64,000 nt of DNA from Polaromonas sp. (GTDB lineage Bacteria; Pseudomonadota; Gammaproteobacteria; Burkholderiales; Burkholderiaceae_C). The stretch is taken from assembly GCF_016185115.1 (NCBI RefSeq), contig NZ_JACPOF010000015.1, positions 248,001-312,000 on the forward strand, read 5' to 3'. Under the pieces are notes generated by a model, which had not been told where the DNA came from, made no database searches, and worked only from the letters and a program-made list of their open reading frames with translations. The position numbers were made by a program, and so were the translations under genes. Of the stretch, positions 51,632-59,287 are shown piece by piece (position 1 is the first letter of the stretch; each line of letters opens with the position of its first letter).

Positions 51632-52378
51632 GTGAAGGCTTTCCTGCTGTCCCCGCGGTTCTGGATCGTGACGCTTGCTGGCGTTCTCGTCGCCGCCCTG
51701 ACTTTTTCGCTTGGCCAGTGGCAACTGCGCCGCGCTGCGCAAAAAGAAGCGCTGCAGACAGCGATTGCCACGCAGTCCGGGCACGCGCTGGCAGATGCTG
51801 CTGCCCTGCTCGCCATCACACCCGTTGAAGATGCCATACACCGTCCCGTCCTGTTGCGCGGCACATGGCAGCCGCAGCACACCGTCTTCCTGGACAACCG
51901 CCCCATGAGCGGCAAGACCGGCTTTGTAGTGGTCACCCCGCTGGCGCTTGAAGGAAGCAACAAAGTCATTCTTGTGCAGCGCGGCTGGGTGCAGCGTGAT
52001 TTCACGGACCGTAACCGCCTGCCTGATGTGCCCACACCCGCAGGCCTTGTGGCGGTACAGGGCCGTATTGCCCCGCCGCCGTCCAAGCTATATGAGTTCA
52101 AGGGCATTGAGGCAGGCCGCATCCGGCAAAATATGGACCTGCAGGCGTTTGCCGCAGAGACTGGCCTGCCGCTGATGGGTGTGTCCCTGTTGCAGACGGG
52201 TCCATCCAGTGAAGGTTTGCACCGCGACTGGGCTCCGCCCAATCTGGGCATTGAAAAACACCATGGATACGCCTTCCAGTGGTTCGCCCTGTGCGCGCTG
52301 ACCGTCTTTCTGTATATCTGGTTTCAAGTCATCAGTCCCCTGCGGCGCAAGCAGCAGCCAACAAATAAATCACCGTGA
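51632..52378 (+). CDS. SURF1-family oxidase assembly protein
   Basis: 248-aa protein with two transmembrane helices, near the N-terminus (WIVTLAGVLVAALTFSLGQW) and C-terminus (YAFQWFALCALTVFLYIWF), and the SURF1 patterns RPVLLRGTWQPQHTVFLDNRP, VLVQRGWVQRDF-like segment and KHHGYAFQWF. It delivers or inserts heme a into subunit I. It starts with GTG and overlaps the following gene by 4 bp (GTGA). Confidence 0.9.
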   Translation: MKAFLLSPRFWIVTLAGVLVAALTFSLGQWQLRRAAQKEALQTAIATQSGHALADAAALLAITPVEDAIHRPVLLRGTWQPQHTVFLDNRPMSGKTGFVVVTPLALEGSNKVILVQRGWVQRDFTDRNRLPDVPTPAGLVAVQGRIAPPPSKLYEFKGIEAGRIRQNMDLQAFAAETGLPLMGVSLLQTGPSSEGLHRDWAPPNLGIEKHHGYAFQWFALCALTVFLYIWFQVISPLRRKQQPTNKSP

Positions 52379-53082
52379 CCTCACCGAATCCTGACAATCT
52401 TTCGACAACGCCGTCGCCTGCAGCTGCGGATGAGCCGCTCAGCCTGACCGTGCACAGCATGCCCACACCTGGCCGCGATGCGCCTCGCACCGCAGTCGGC
52501 CGCTGGAAGATGATTGCCGTGCTGCTGGTGTGCGCGTCCCCGGTCATTGCTTCCTACTTTACCTATTACGTCATTCGCCCTGAAGGCCGCCGCAACTACG
52601 GTGAGCTTGTCGATCCGCAACGCCCCCTGCCCGTCATGCCAACCACCACGCTGGACGGCAAACCCGGCCAGATCGCCGCATTAAAAGGCCAGTGGCTGCT
52701 GATGAGTGTGTCCGGTGCAGCCTGTGATGCGGCCTGCCAGCAGCGCCTGTATTTTCAGCGCCAGCTGCGCGAAGCGCTGGGCAAGGAAAAAGACCGGCTT
52801 GACTGGATCTGGCTTGTCAACGACGAGGCTGCAGTGGACCCGCGCCTGATGCCTGCGCTGTCGTCATCGACGACCTTGCGTGTGCCTGCGGCTGCGCTGT
52901 CGCAGTGGCTGCTACCTGCAGACGGGCAGAAGCTTGAAGACCATATTTACCTGGTTGATCCACTGGGCAACTGGATGATGCGTTTCCCCGCCAATATGGA
53001 CGCAGCGGGCGCAGCGAAAGCCAAGCGCGATCTGGACCGCCTCATGCGCGCATCCTCAAGCTGGGACAAGGAAGGCAGATGA
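52375..53082 (+). CDS. Membrane-anchored Sco-like thioredoxin-fold protein
   Basis: 235-aa protein starting at GTG, 4 bp overlapping surf1. One N-terminal transmembrane helix (about 44-64, WKMIAVLLVCASPVIASYF) is followed by a thioredoxin-like domain. A CxxxC pair is present at C117 and C121 (GAACDAACQQ), the same spacing as the copper/redox CPDVC of Sco proteins, and H190 (LEDHIYLVDPLGN) sits where Sco proteins have their DH ligand. The overall sequence is divergent from the true Sco at 55370. Probably an oxidase copper-assembly factor; function inferred. Confidence 0.72.
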   Translation: MTSPNPDNLSTTPSPAAADEPLSLTVHSMPTPGRDAPRTAVGRWKMIAVLLVCASPVIASYFTYYVIRPEGRRNYGELVDPQRPLPVMPTTTLDGKPGQIAALKGQWLLMSVSGAACDAACQQRLYFQRQLREALGKEKDRLDWIWLVNDEAAVDPRLMPALSSSTTLRVPAAALSQWLLPADGQKLEDHIYLVDPLGNWMMRFPANMDAAGAAKAKRDLDRLMRASSSWDKEGR

Positions 53083-53083
53083 C

Positions 53084-53254
53084 GGCCCCCACGGTCGCGC
53101 ACTGCGTGTCGTTCCCTGCCCCCCGAGGGGGCCGCCCGCCTGCGGCCCGGCAAAGCCGAATTACGAGCTCTCCCCTATCGGGCTCACTTTGTGTAGCCCT
53201 TTCCCCCTCTCTGGGGGCGGCGCCAGTGGCCCAGCAGAGCCGGTTCCACGGCAC
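53084..53254. repeat. CCCCCGAGGGGG-type intergenic repeats, copies B and C
   Basis: Copy B (53084-53160) repeats the unit at 26725: CCCACGGTCGCGCACTGCG, CCTGCCCCCCGAGGGGGCCG, CCGCCTGCGGCCCGGC. Copy C (about 53185-53254) is a diverged unit: CACTTTGTGTAGCCC, CCCCCTCTCTGGGGG and GAGCCGGTTCCACGG, sharing the last box with copy A. Together they fill the 198-bp gap between the Sco-like gene and ctaA; the stop codon of the former directly abuts copy B. Confidence 0.75.
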
Positions 53255-53280
53255 CTACGGCCTGAAAGCGAGGCGATCGC

Positions 53281-54402
53281 ATGACTGATCTCTACGACCT
53301 CAGCCCAGCGATCCGCCTGATGATCATGGGCCTGGTGGTGGCCATGGGGCCGCTGGCCTGGGTATGGTTGCGCAATCGCCAGGCGCCTGTCGCGCGGCGT
53401 TTGCAGGTGCTCACGCTGGTCACCTTGTTCCTCACTTTTGATCTTGTGATTTTTGGTGCCTTCACACGACTGACGGACTCCGGCCTGGGTTGCCCCGACT
53501 GGCCGGGTTGTTACGGCCATGCCAGCCCTGTGGGTGCGCAGATGCACATTGAAACTGCACAAAACGCCATGCCCACCGGACCGGTGACGCATTCCAAGGC
53601 GTGGATTGAAATGATTCACCGCTACCTGGCAACCGGTGTGGGGGTGCTTATCCTGACGCTCACCGCGACCAGCTGGCTGGAAAAAAAACGTATGCAAATC
53701 TCGCCATGGTGGCCGACATTTACCTTGATCTGGGTGTGTTTGCAGGGCGCGTTCGGTGCGCTGACGGTGACCATGAAACTCTTTCCAGCCATCGTCACCA
53801 TGCATTTGCTGGGCGGGCTGGTGCTGCTGGCGCTGCTCAAGATCCAGTCGGTACGTTACGCGCAGGCACAGGGTGCGCAATTGCCAGTCGTGGTCAGCCA
53901 GCCGGTGCGTGTCCTCGTACTCGCCACCTTCGGGCTTCTGTGGTTGCAAATTGCGCTTGGCGGCTGGGTCAGCACCAATTACGCCGTGCTGGCGTGTACC
54001 GACTTCCCGTCGTGCCAGGGCTCGCTCTGGCCGGCCATGGATTTCAGGCAGGGTTTCACGCTCTGGCGCGAACTGGGCGCAGGCCATGACGGCGCCAACA
54101 TCAGTTTCCAGGCCCTGACGGCCATTCATTACGTCCATCGGCTGAGCGCCTATATTGTGTTTGTTGCCATGCTGGTGCTTGCCGCGCGCCTCTACCGTAT
54201 TCGCGCCCTTCGCGGGCAGGCCCAATGGCTGCTGGGCCTGGCCCTGTTGCAGGTCGCCACCGGCTTGGGCAATGTGCTGCTGGGCTGGCCCATGCTGGCG
54301 GCGGTGATGCACACAGGCGGCGCAGCGGCGCTGGTGATTGTGCTCACAGGCACGGTTTTCTGTACACGCGCCGCGCTGGGCGCCGCAGTGCGTCAAAATT
54401 GA
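53281..54402 (+). CDS. ctaA: Heme A synthase (COX15/CtaA family)
   Basis: 373-aa membrane enzyme that oxidises heme O to heme A. Eight hydrophobic segments are visible, with the family elements [22 protein letters not shown] near 60-80, [12 protein letters not shown] (heme histidine) near 115, [13 protein letters not shown], and [12 protein letters not shown] and [11 protein letters not shown] in the second half. Two cysteines (GCPDWPGC and [10 protein letters not shown] loops) are typical. It follows the repeat gap; ATG has AGGCGATCGC upstream. Confidence 0.92.
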   Translation: MTDLYDLSPAIRLMIMGLVVAMGPLAWVWLRNRQAPVARRLQVLTLVTLFLTFDLVIFGAFTRLTDSGLGCPDWPGCYGHASPVGAQMHIETAQNAMPTGPVTHSKAWIEMIHRYLATGVGVLILTLTATSWLEKKRMQISPWWPTFTLIWVCLQGAFGALTVTMKLFPAIVTMHLLGGLVLLALLKIQSVRYAQAQGAQLPVVVSQPVRVLVLATFGLLWLQIALGGWVSTNYAVLACTDFPSCQGSLWPAMDFRQGFTLWRELGAGHDGANISFQALTAIHYVHRLSAYIVFVAMLVLAARLYRIRALRGQAQWLLGLALLQVATGLGNVLLGWPMLAAVMHTGGAAALVIVLTGTVFCTRAALGAAVRQN

Positions 54403-54421
54403 GTACTTCGAGACTGACCGC

Positions 54422-55354
54422 ATGAACCCCACCAATTCCACCGCACCTGTCACCGCTGCATCCGTACCGGTTGCGCTGCCCGTGCCCTCCAAATTCAGGC
54501 AGTTCTATTCGCTGACCAAGCCACGCGTTGTGCAGCTCATTGTGTTCTGCGCGCTCATAGGCATGGTGCTGGCTGTGCCTGGTGTGCCTTCATGGGCCGA
54601 GGTGAAGCTTGGCCTCATCGCCTGTGCCGGTATCTGGCTGGTGGCCGGCGCCGCCGCCGCGTTCAATTGCCTGGTAGAGCAGGGTATCGACGCCCGCATG
54701 AAGCGCACGTCCTGGCGTGCAACCGCTCAGGGCCAGATCAGCAACACGCTGACACTCACTTTCTCTGCTGCCCTGTGCGCTGCCGGTTCGGCGATTCTTT
54801 ACTTCTGGGTCAACCCGCTGACCATGTGGCTGACCTTTGCCACCTTTGTCGGTTACGCGGTCATCTACACCGTGATCCTCAAGCCCATGACACCCCAGAA
54901 CATCGTGATTGGCGGCGCATCTGGCGCAATGCCGCCGGTGCTGGGCTGGGCTGCGATGACAGGCGCGGTCAGCCCCGAGGCGCTGATTCTTTTCCTCATC
55001 ATCTTTTTGTGGACGCCGCCGCACTTCTGGGCGCTGGCGCTTTACCGCGTCGAGGATTACCGCAAGGCCGGCCTGCCCATGCTGCCGGTGACGCACGGCA
55101 ATGAGTTCACACGTCTGCAGGTGTTTCTCTACACGCTGGTGCTGTTCCCGGCCTGCGTGATGCCGTTTGCCTTTCACATGAGCGGCTGGCTGTATCTGGT
55201 GGCCGCGATTGTGCTGAGCTTCGGTTTCAGCTGGTACGGCTTCAGGCTGTGGCGCAATTATTCGGATGCGCTGGCGCGCAAGACCTTCCGCTTTTCCCTG
55301 ATTCACCTGTCGGTGCTTTTTGCGGCGCTTCTGGTAGATCACTACATCATTTAA
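54422..55354 (+). CDS. ctaB: Protoheme IX farnesyltransferase (heme O synthase)
   Basis: 310-aa UbiA-superfamily prenyltransferase converting protoheme IX to heme O for the oxidase. The aspartate-rich-like prenyl motifs are visible as [18 protein letters not shown] (about 78-95; the usual ND..D box reads N..E..D) and a second around [17 protein letters not shown] (about 215-232). Multiple hydrophobic segments fill the rest. The start at 54422 is chosen; an upstream in-frame start would lie inside ctaA. Confidence 0.92.
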   Translation: MNPTNSTAPVTAASVPVALPVPSKFRQFYSLTKPRVVQLIVFCALIGMVLAVPGVPSWAEVKLGLIACAGIWLVAGAAAAFNCLVEQGIDARMKRTSWRATAQGQISNTLTLTFSAALCAAGSAILYFWVNPLTMWLTFATFVGYAVIYTVILKPMTPQNIVIGGASGAMPPVLGWAAMTGAVSPEALILFLIIFLWTPPHFWALALYRVEDYRKAGLPMLPVTHGNEFTRLQVFLYTLVLFPACVMPFAFHMSGWLYLVAAIVLSFGFSWYGFRLWRNYSDALARKTFRFSLIHLSVLFAALLVDHYII

Positions 55355-55369
55355 AGGCTGCCATCTTCC

Positions 55370-55984
55370 ATGAATCAGAAAAGAAACACGCTCAGGGTGC
55401 TGGCGGGCGGCGCGTTGGCCGCCGCTACCGCGGGCTTGCTGGCCGCTTGCTCAGGCGATGAAAAACCTCAGTTCAAGTCGATTGACCTGACCGGCGCCGA
55501 CTACGCCAAAGACTTTTCCCTTGCCGACCAGAACGGCAAGGTGCGCACGGTCAAAGATTTCGCCGGCAAGGTGGTCGTTGTGTTTTTTGGCTACACGCAG
55601 TGCCCTGACGTGTGCCCCACCTCAATGGCCGAGCTGGCGCAGATCAAAAAGAACCTGGGCGCCGATGGGGACAAGCTGCAGGCGGTGTTCATCTCGGTAG
55701 ACCCGGAGCGCGACACCCCCGAAGTGCTCAAGGCCTACATGGGTAACTTTGACCCCAGCTTTCTCGCATTGCGCCCGACCATGGAGCAGCTGCCGCAGGT
55801 CACCAAAGACTTCAAGATCTACTACAAGAAGGTAGACGGCAAAACCCCGGGCAGCTACAGCATGGACCACACGGCTGGCAGCTATGTGTTCGACATCAAA
55901 GGCAACCTGCGCCTCTATAGCCGCTACGGCAACGATGTGGCGGGTTTCACGTCGGACATTCGCCAGCTGCTGAAAAGCGCCTGA
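55370..55984 (+). CDS. Sco-family copper chaperone
   Basis: 204-aa lipoprotein-like Sco1/SenC protein. A lipobox ends at C27 (TAGLLAAC). The copper site is complete: C78 and C82 (TQCPDVCPTS) and H167 (SMDHTAGSYVFD). It supplies copper for the CuA centre of subunit II. It follows ctaB by 15 bp and is the last gene of the operon, before a strong terminator. Confidence 0.92.
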   Translation: MNQKRNTLRVLAGGALAAATAGLLAACSGDEKPQFKSIDLTGADYAKDFSLADQNGKVRTVKDFAGKVVVVFFGYTQCPDVCPTSMAELAQIKKNLGADGDKLQAVFISVDPERDTPEVLKAYMGNFDPSFLALRPTMEQLPQVTKDFKIYYKKVDGKTPGSYSMDHTAGSYVFDIKGNLRLYSRYGNDVAGFTSDIRQLLKSA

Positions 55985-56000
55985 ATTCCACCAAGCATTA

Positions 56001-56035
56001 AAAAAACCTGCGCCGGGCGACCGGCGCAGGTTTTT
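56001..56035 (+). terminator. Intrinsic terminator after sco
   Basis: AAAAAACCTGCGCCGG-GCGA-CCGGCGCAGGTTTTT: 10-bp perfect GC-rich stem (56007-56016 with 56021-56030), tetraloop, and flanking A and T runs, so it works on both strands between sco (+) and rpoH (-). Confidence 0.88.
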
Positions 56036-56054
56036 GCTTTGAGGCTGCCGCGCC

Positions 56055-57023
56055 TTACGCGTAGGCAGCCAGCGTCTTCTTCATCTTTTTCATCGCCGCG
56101 ACTTCAATCTGGCGAATCCGTTCGGCGCTGACCTTGTACTCGTCGGCCAGGTCATGCAGCGTCATGCCGCCTGAACCGTCGTCGTTCACTTTCAGCCAGC
56201 GCTCTTCCACGATGCGGCGCGAGCGCGGGTCCAGCTCGCCCAGCGCCGTGCTGATGCCATCGCTGGCCAGCGAGTCACGGGCACGCGATTCCATCAGTGC
56301 CGATGGCTCCTGCGTGGCATCTGCGAGGTAGGCAATGGGGCCGAACGCGTCTTCGCCGTCATCGCTGGGGCTGGGGTCCAGCAGCACGTCGCCGCCGGAC
56401 ATGCGCTGCTCCATCTCGATGACTTCCTCGCGCTTGACGTTGAGCGTTTTGGCCATCGAGTCAATCTGGCTTTCGCTCAGGGTGTCGCGGTGCGTCGCCA
56501 CATCGGCATCATCCTTGAAACCCTGCTTCATTGAGCGCAGGTTGAAAAACAGCTTGCGCTGGGCCTTGGTCGTGGCGACCTTGACCATGCGCCAGTTTTT
56601 CAGGATGTACTCATGCATCTCGGCCTTGATCCAGTGCAGCGCGTAGCTCACCAGCCGCACACCCTGATCAGGGTCGAAGCGGCGGACAGCCTTCATCAGG
56701 CCAATGTTGCCTTCCTGGATCAGGTCGCCATGGGGCAGGCCATAACCCAGGTATTTGCGCGAGGTGGCCACGACCAGGCGCAGGTGGGACAGCACCAGTT
56801 TCTCGGCCGACTCGATGTCGTTACTGTCTTTGAGCTTGCGGGCGAACTCCTGCTCCTGCTCAAGGGTGAGCATGGGCAGGCGGTTGACCGCCGAAATGTA
56901 GGCGTCCAGGTTGCCGAGCGGGGGCAGCAGCGACCACGGGTTGACGGCGCCGACGGAGTTCGCAGGATTGGCTGCGGACAGCTCACGGGCGGTCAGGTTA
57001 TTGGGGGCGAGAGCATAAGACAT
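56055..57023 (-). CDS. rpoH: RNA polymerase heat-shock sigma factor RpoH
   Basis: 322-aa sigma-32. Region 2 reads HGDLIQEGNIGLMKAVRRFDPDQGVRLVSYALHWIKAEMHEY (core binding and -10 recognition); the RpoH box QRKLFFNLR follows at about residue 160; region 4 ends the protein with LHDLADEYKVSAERIRQIEVAAMKKM. Length and motifs are standard. It drives heat-shock genes with the core polymerase. Its start is 29 bp from a perfect CIRCE element, so transcription is probably repressed by HrcA at normal temperature. Confidence 0.96.
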   Translation of the reverse strand: MSYALAPNNLTARELSAANPANSVGAVNPWSLLPPLGNLDAYISAVNRLPMLTLEQEQEFARKLKDSNDIESAEKLVLSHLRLVVATSRKYLGYGLPHGDLIQEGNIGLMKAVRRFDPDQGVRLVSYALHWIKAEMHEYILKNWRMVKVATTKAQRKLFFNLRSMKQGFKDDADVATHRDTLSESQIDSMAKTLNVKREEVIEMEQRMSGGDVLLDPSPSDDGEDAFGPIAYLADATQEPSALMESRARDSLASDGISTALGELDPRSRRIVEERWLKVNDDGSGGMTLHDLADEYKVSAERIRQIEVAAMKKMKKTLAAYA

Positions 57024-57051
57024 GCAAAACTCCTTCTTTCAATACCAAATA

Positions 57052-57078
57052 TTAGCACTCTGTTAGAGCGAGTGCTAA
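57052..57078. promoter_or_regulatory. CIRCE element (HrcA operator) upstream of rpoH
   Basis: TTAGCACTC - TGTTAGAGC - GAGTGCTAA: perfect 9-bp arms with the canonical 9-nt spacer, identical to the CIRCE consensus. It lies 28 bp upstream of the rpoH ATG, so it would be in the leader or promoter. HrcA itself is not in the window. Confidence 0.9.
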
Positions 57079-57341
57079 GCAATAGGTTCAATGCGGGGAA
57101 TAGCGAAAGGCTAATACGCGTTAACCCCTGTTTTCACTCTAGAGAGACTCGCAAACTTCAACAGCCGCGGAGGGCTTTTGTATCTGTAGGCGAATGGCTC
57201 CGCATTGCATTACGGGCTCAAGGCGGGGTCATTCGAAACTTTTTTTGTATGTAATAAGTGCATTAACTTGCTGCAAGTATGCACTGGGAGCCATTTGACA
57301 GGCTTAAGCCAGCCTTAAAGGGTGACTTTGGCAGGAATATG

Positions 57342-57420
57342 GGGTGTTATACCCGGTTTTAGCCAATAAATCGGCCTCCAGGCAATGGATATGCACGTGA
57401 GCAGCTATCAAATAAGTAGC
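57342..57420 (-). repeat. Dispersed intergenic repeat, copy 5 (short)
   Basis: Inverted relative to copies 1 and 2. The left end is GGGT-GTTAT-ACCC (57342-57354); then CGGTTTTAGCC and GGCCTCCAGGCAATGG, resembling GGCCCCCAGGTCAATAGG of copy 4; the right end is GTGAGCAGCTATCAAATAAG then TAGC. It lies in the 433-bp gap 57024-57456 between rpoH and a small membrane protein gene; the rest of that gap holds the CIRCE element and no gene. Confidence 0.6.
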
Positions 57421-57456
57421 GACAAAGGAATGCGATGGGCGGAGGAAACTGTGGAA

Positions 57457-57753
57457 TCAGCGCAGCCGCTGGTCGTCGCGCACTTCGCGGACTTCAACGT
57501 CGACCACCTCACCCTGTTTGCCGGCCTGCGAGCCGCCTGCGCCGGCAGCCCAGATGTCCTGGGGCGAAAAGCGCTGGAATTTGCCAAACGCCATGAGCGG
57601 TGGGGGCTTTTTGCCGGTGAAGAGGCCAACCAGCTGGCGCCAGACCAGGAAAATCAGCGTGGCGGCCAGCAGGCTGAGCGCGAACACGATGCCGAAAGCG
57701 GCCAAAACGAGTTTCAGGACCAAACGCAGAAACTGGCTGATAAAACTGGACAC
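57457..57753 (-). CDS. Small membrane protein of unknown function
   Basis: 98-aa protein starting with GTG and a good ribosome site (AAAGGAGTCAT). A single N-terminal hydrophobic helix (about 10-38, LVLKLVLAAFGIVFALSLLAATLIFLVW in two halves) is followed by a basic, polar tail (GKKPPPLMAFGKFQRFSPQD) and a charged C-terminus (VVDVEVREVRDDQRLR). Not recognised. It is 61 bp from the DUF962 gene and co-directional with it. Confidence 0.6.
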   Translation of the reverse strand: MSSFISQFLRLVLKLVLAAFGIVFALSLLAATLIFLVWRQLVGLFTGKKPPPLMAFGKFQRFSPQDIWAAGAGGSQAGKQGEVVDVEVREVRDDQRLR

Positions 57754-57814
57754 ATGACTCCTTTAAACCTTTTAAATTTGGCCACCCAGCCGGATTTCAA
57801 TGATTGCTTTTGGG

Positions 57815-58282
57815 TTACCAGCGCACGCCCAGCCTGTTAAAAAGCTTGCTCAGCACAAAGAGGGGGCCTACCCAGAGGTATTGCAGGTCTTCAAAGAAAG
57901 AGGGCTTTTTGCCTTCCATCTTGTGGCCGATGAACTGCATGATCCATGCCCCCACGAATATGGCCACCGAGATGGCCAATGCATGCTGGCCCATGGCGAA
58001 CACAATGGCAAATGCCAGCACGGAAAGGACCGCCATGGTGATCAAAAAAACCACCGATAGCCTGGCGTAATAAACCATGCTGGCTGCCACAAAAGCGTAG
58101 GCGACCCACGGGTGCAGCGCAAACAGCATGCCCACCAGGCTGAGCATGATGAGCGGTATGGCAATGAAGTGGATCACCTCATTGCCGGGGTTCTGATGGC
58201 TCTCGCCATAGTGGGCGAGGAGTTCGTCGACGCGGCGCGTGCCTTGTGGCGTTTGGGTGTCGGTGTGGGCTGCGGTGGTCAT
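57815..58282 (-). CDS. DUF962/Mpo1-like membrane protein
   Basis: 155-aa protein of the Mpo1/DUF962 type: an N-terminal LLAHYGESHQNPGNEVIHFIAIPLI with the characteristic H...NP..N..H..G pattern, four hydrophobic segments, and QFIGHKMEGKKPSFFEDLQYLWVGPLFVLSKL near the end. In yeast Mpo1 is a 2-hydroxy fatty acid dioxygenase; bacterial homologues may act on similar lipids. Role here unproven. Confidence 0.82.
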   Translation of the reverse strand: MTTAAHTDTQTPQGTRRVDELLAHYGESHQNPGNEVIHFIAIPLIMLSLVGMLFALHPWVAYAFVAASMVYYARLSVVFLITMAVLSVLAFAIVFAMGQHALAISVAIFVGAWIMQFIGHKMEGKKPSFFEDLQYLWVGPLFVLSKLFNRLGVRW

Positions 58283-58475
58283 GGGTTGTCTCCTGTGGCG
58301 GTTCCTTGACGGACTCTACAAGCCCTACGGTCACCCGCGCAAGCGTGAAAACGCCGATTCCGCCGTCTTTAGACGTGCGGCTCCAGCGCGGCTGCCGCCA
58401 ATCGACCACAGGAGGACGGCACGTGCGCCAGTTATTCTTCAGGGCCATCACAAACACCTATCGGGCAAAGCAGCC

Positions 58476-59276
58476 ATGCCAGAACCTCTAGCTTTAAACG
58501 GCGCAACACGTCTTCACTACATCGTGGGTGACCCGATTGCCCAGGTCAAATCCCCCGCGGGCGTTACCCGCGCCTTGCAGGAGCGCGGCCACAACGCTTG
58601 TGTGATGCCCGCACATGTGGCGCCGGCCGATCTGGCAAGCTGGTTTGCGGGCGCGTCCCTTGCCAAAAACGTGGACGGCATCATCGCCACTGTTCCGCAC
58701 AAGTTCGCCTGCTTTGACCTGTGCGGGACGGCTTCCGAACGCGCAGCGTTTTTACGTGCCGTCAACACCATGCGCCGCAATGCCGATGGTTCGTGGCATG
58801 GCGACATGTTCGATGGCCTGGGTTTTGTTTCTGCCATGCAGGGCAAAGGCTGCCAGCCCGAAGGCAAAAAAGCATTGCTGGTCGGTGCGGGCGGTGCCGG
58901 TTCGGCGATCGCACATGCGCTGGTGATGGCGGGCGCCAAGAGCATTGCCATCCATGATAAAGACGACATGCGCCGCAACACGCTGGTGCATCGCCTCGCA
59001 AGCCTCAACAAATGCCCGGTCACGCAGGGTTCTGCAGACCCGACCGGTTTTGACATCGTACTCAATGCCACGCCTGTCGGCATGCAGGAGGCCGACCCTT
59101 ATCCGCTGGATGCGGAAAGGATCAGCACCGGGATGTTTGTCGGCTGCGTCATCACAGTGCCTGCCGTGACGCCGCTGATCGCTGCAGCGCGTGCAAAAGG
59201 GTGCGTCACCATGACAGGCGCGGACATGTTTGGCAGCGTGCGCGACCTGATGGTTGATTTCCTGCTGGGGGCGTGA
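58476..59276 (+). CDS. Divergent shikimate dehydrogenase-family (AroE-like) oxidoreductase
   Basis: 266-aa NAD(P)-dependent oxidoreductase of the AroE fold. The catalytic lysine is kept in TVPHK, and the catalytic aspartate in MFDGLGF; the nucleotide loop is GAGGAGSAIAHAL (residues about 130-142). Key substrate residues differ from true AroE: the first serine of PIAHSKSP is valine (PIAQVKSP), the NVTVPHK asparagine is isoleucine (IIATVPHK), and the C-terminal GLGMLxxQ region reads GADMFGSVRD, losing the glutamine. So another substrate than shikimate, perhaps a quinate-like or hydroxylated ring acid, is likely. The ATG at 58476 is chosen by similarity. It is convergent with the Bug receptor gene, 11 bp apart. 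Confidence 0.82.
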   Translation: MPEPLALNGATRLHYIVGDPIAQVKSPAGVTRALQERGHNACVMPAHVAPADLASWFAGASLAKNVDGIIATVPHKFACFDLCGTASERAAFLRAVNTMRRNADGSWHGDMFDGLGFVSAMQGKGCQPEGKKALLVGAGGAGSAIAHALVMAGAKSIAIHDKDDMRRNTLVHRLASLNKCPVTQGSADPTGFDIVLNATPVGMQEADPYPLDAERISTGMFVGCVITVPAVTPLIAAARAKGCVTMTGADMFGSVRDLMVDFLLGA

Positions 59277-59287
59277 AGCGCCCTCCC

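Noticed and set aside
57385-57840. Rightward 151-codon frame across the small membrane protein gene
   Set aside because: It opens inside the dispersed repeat and runs antisense to a leftward gene with a good ribosome site and a clear membrane helix.
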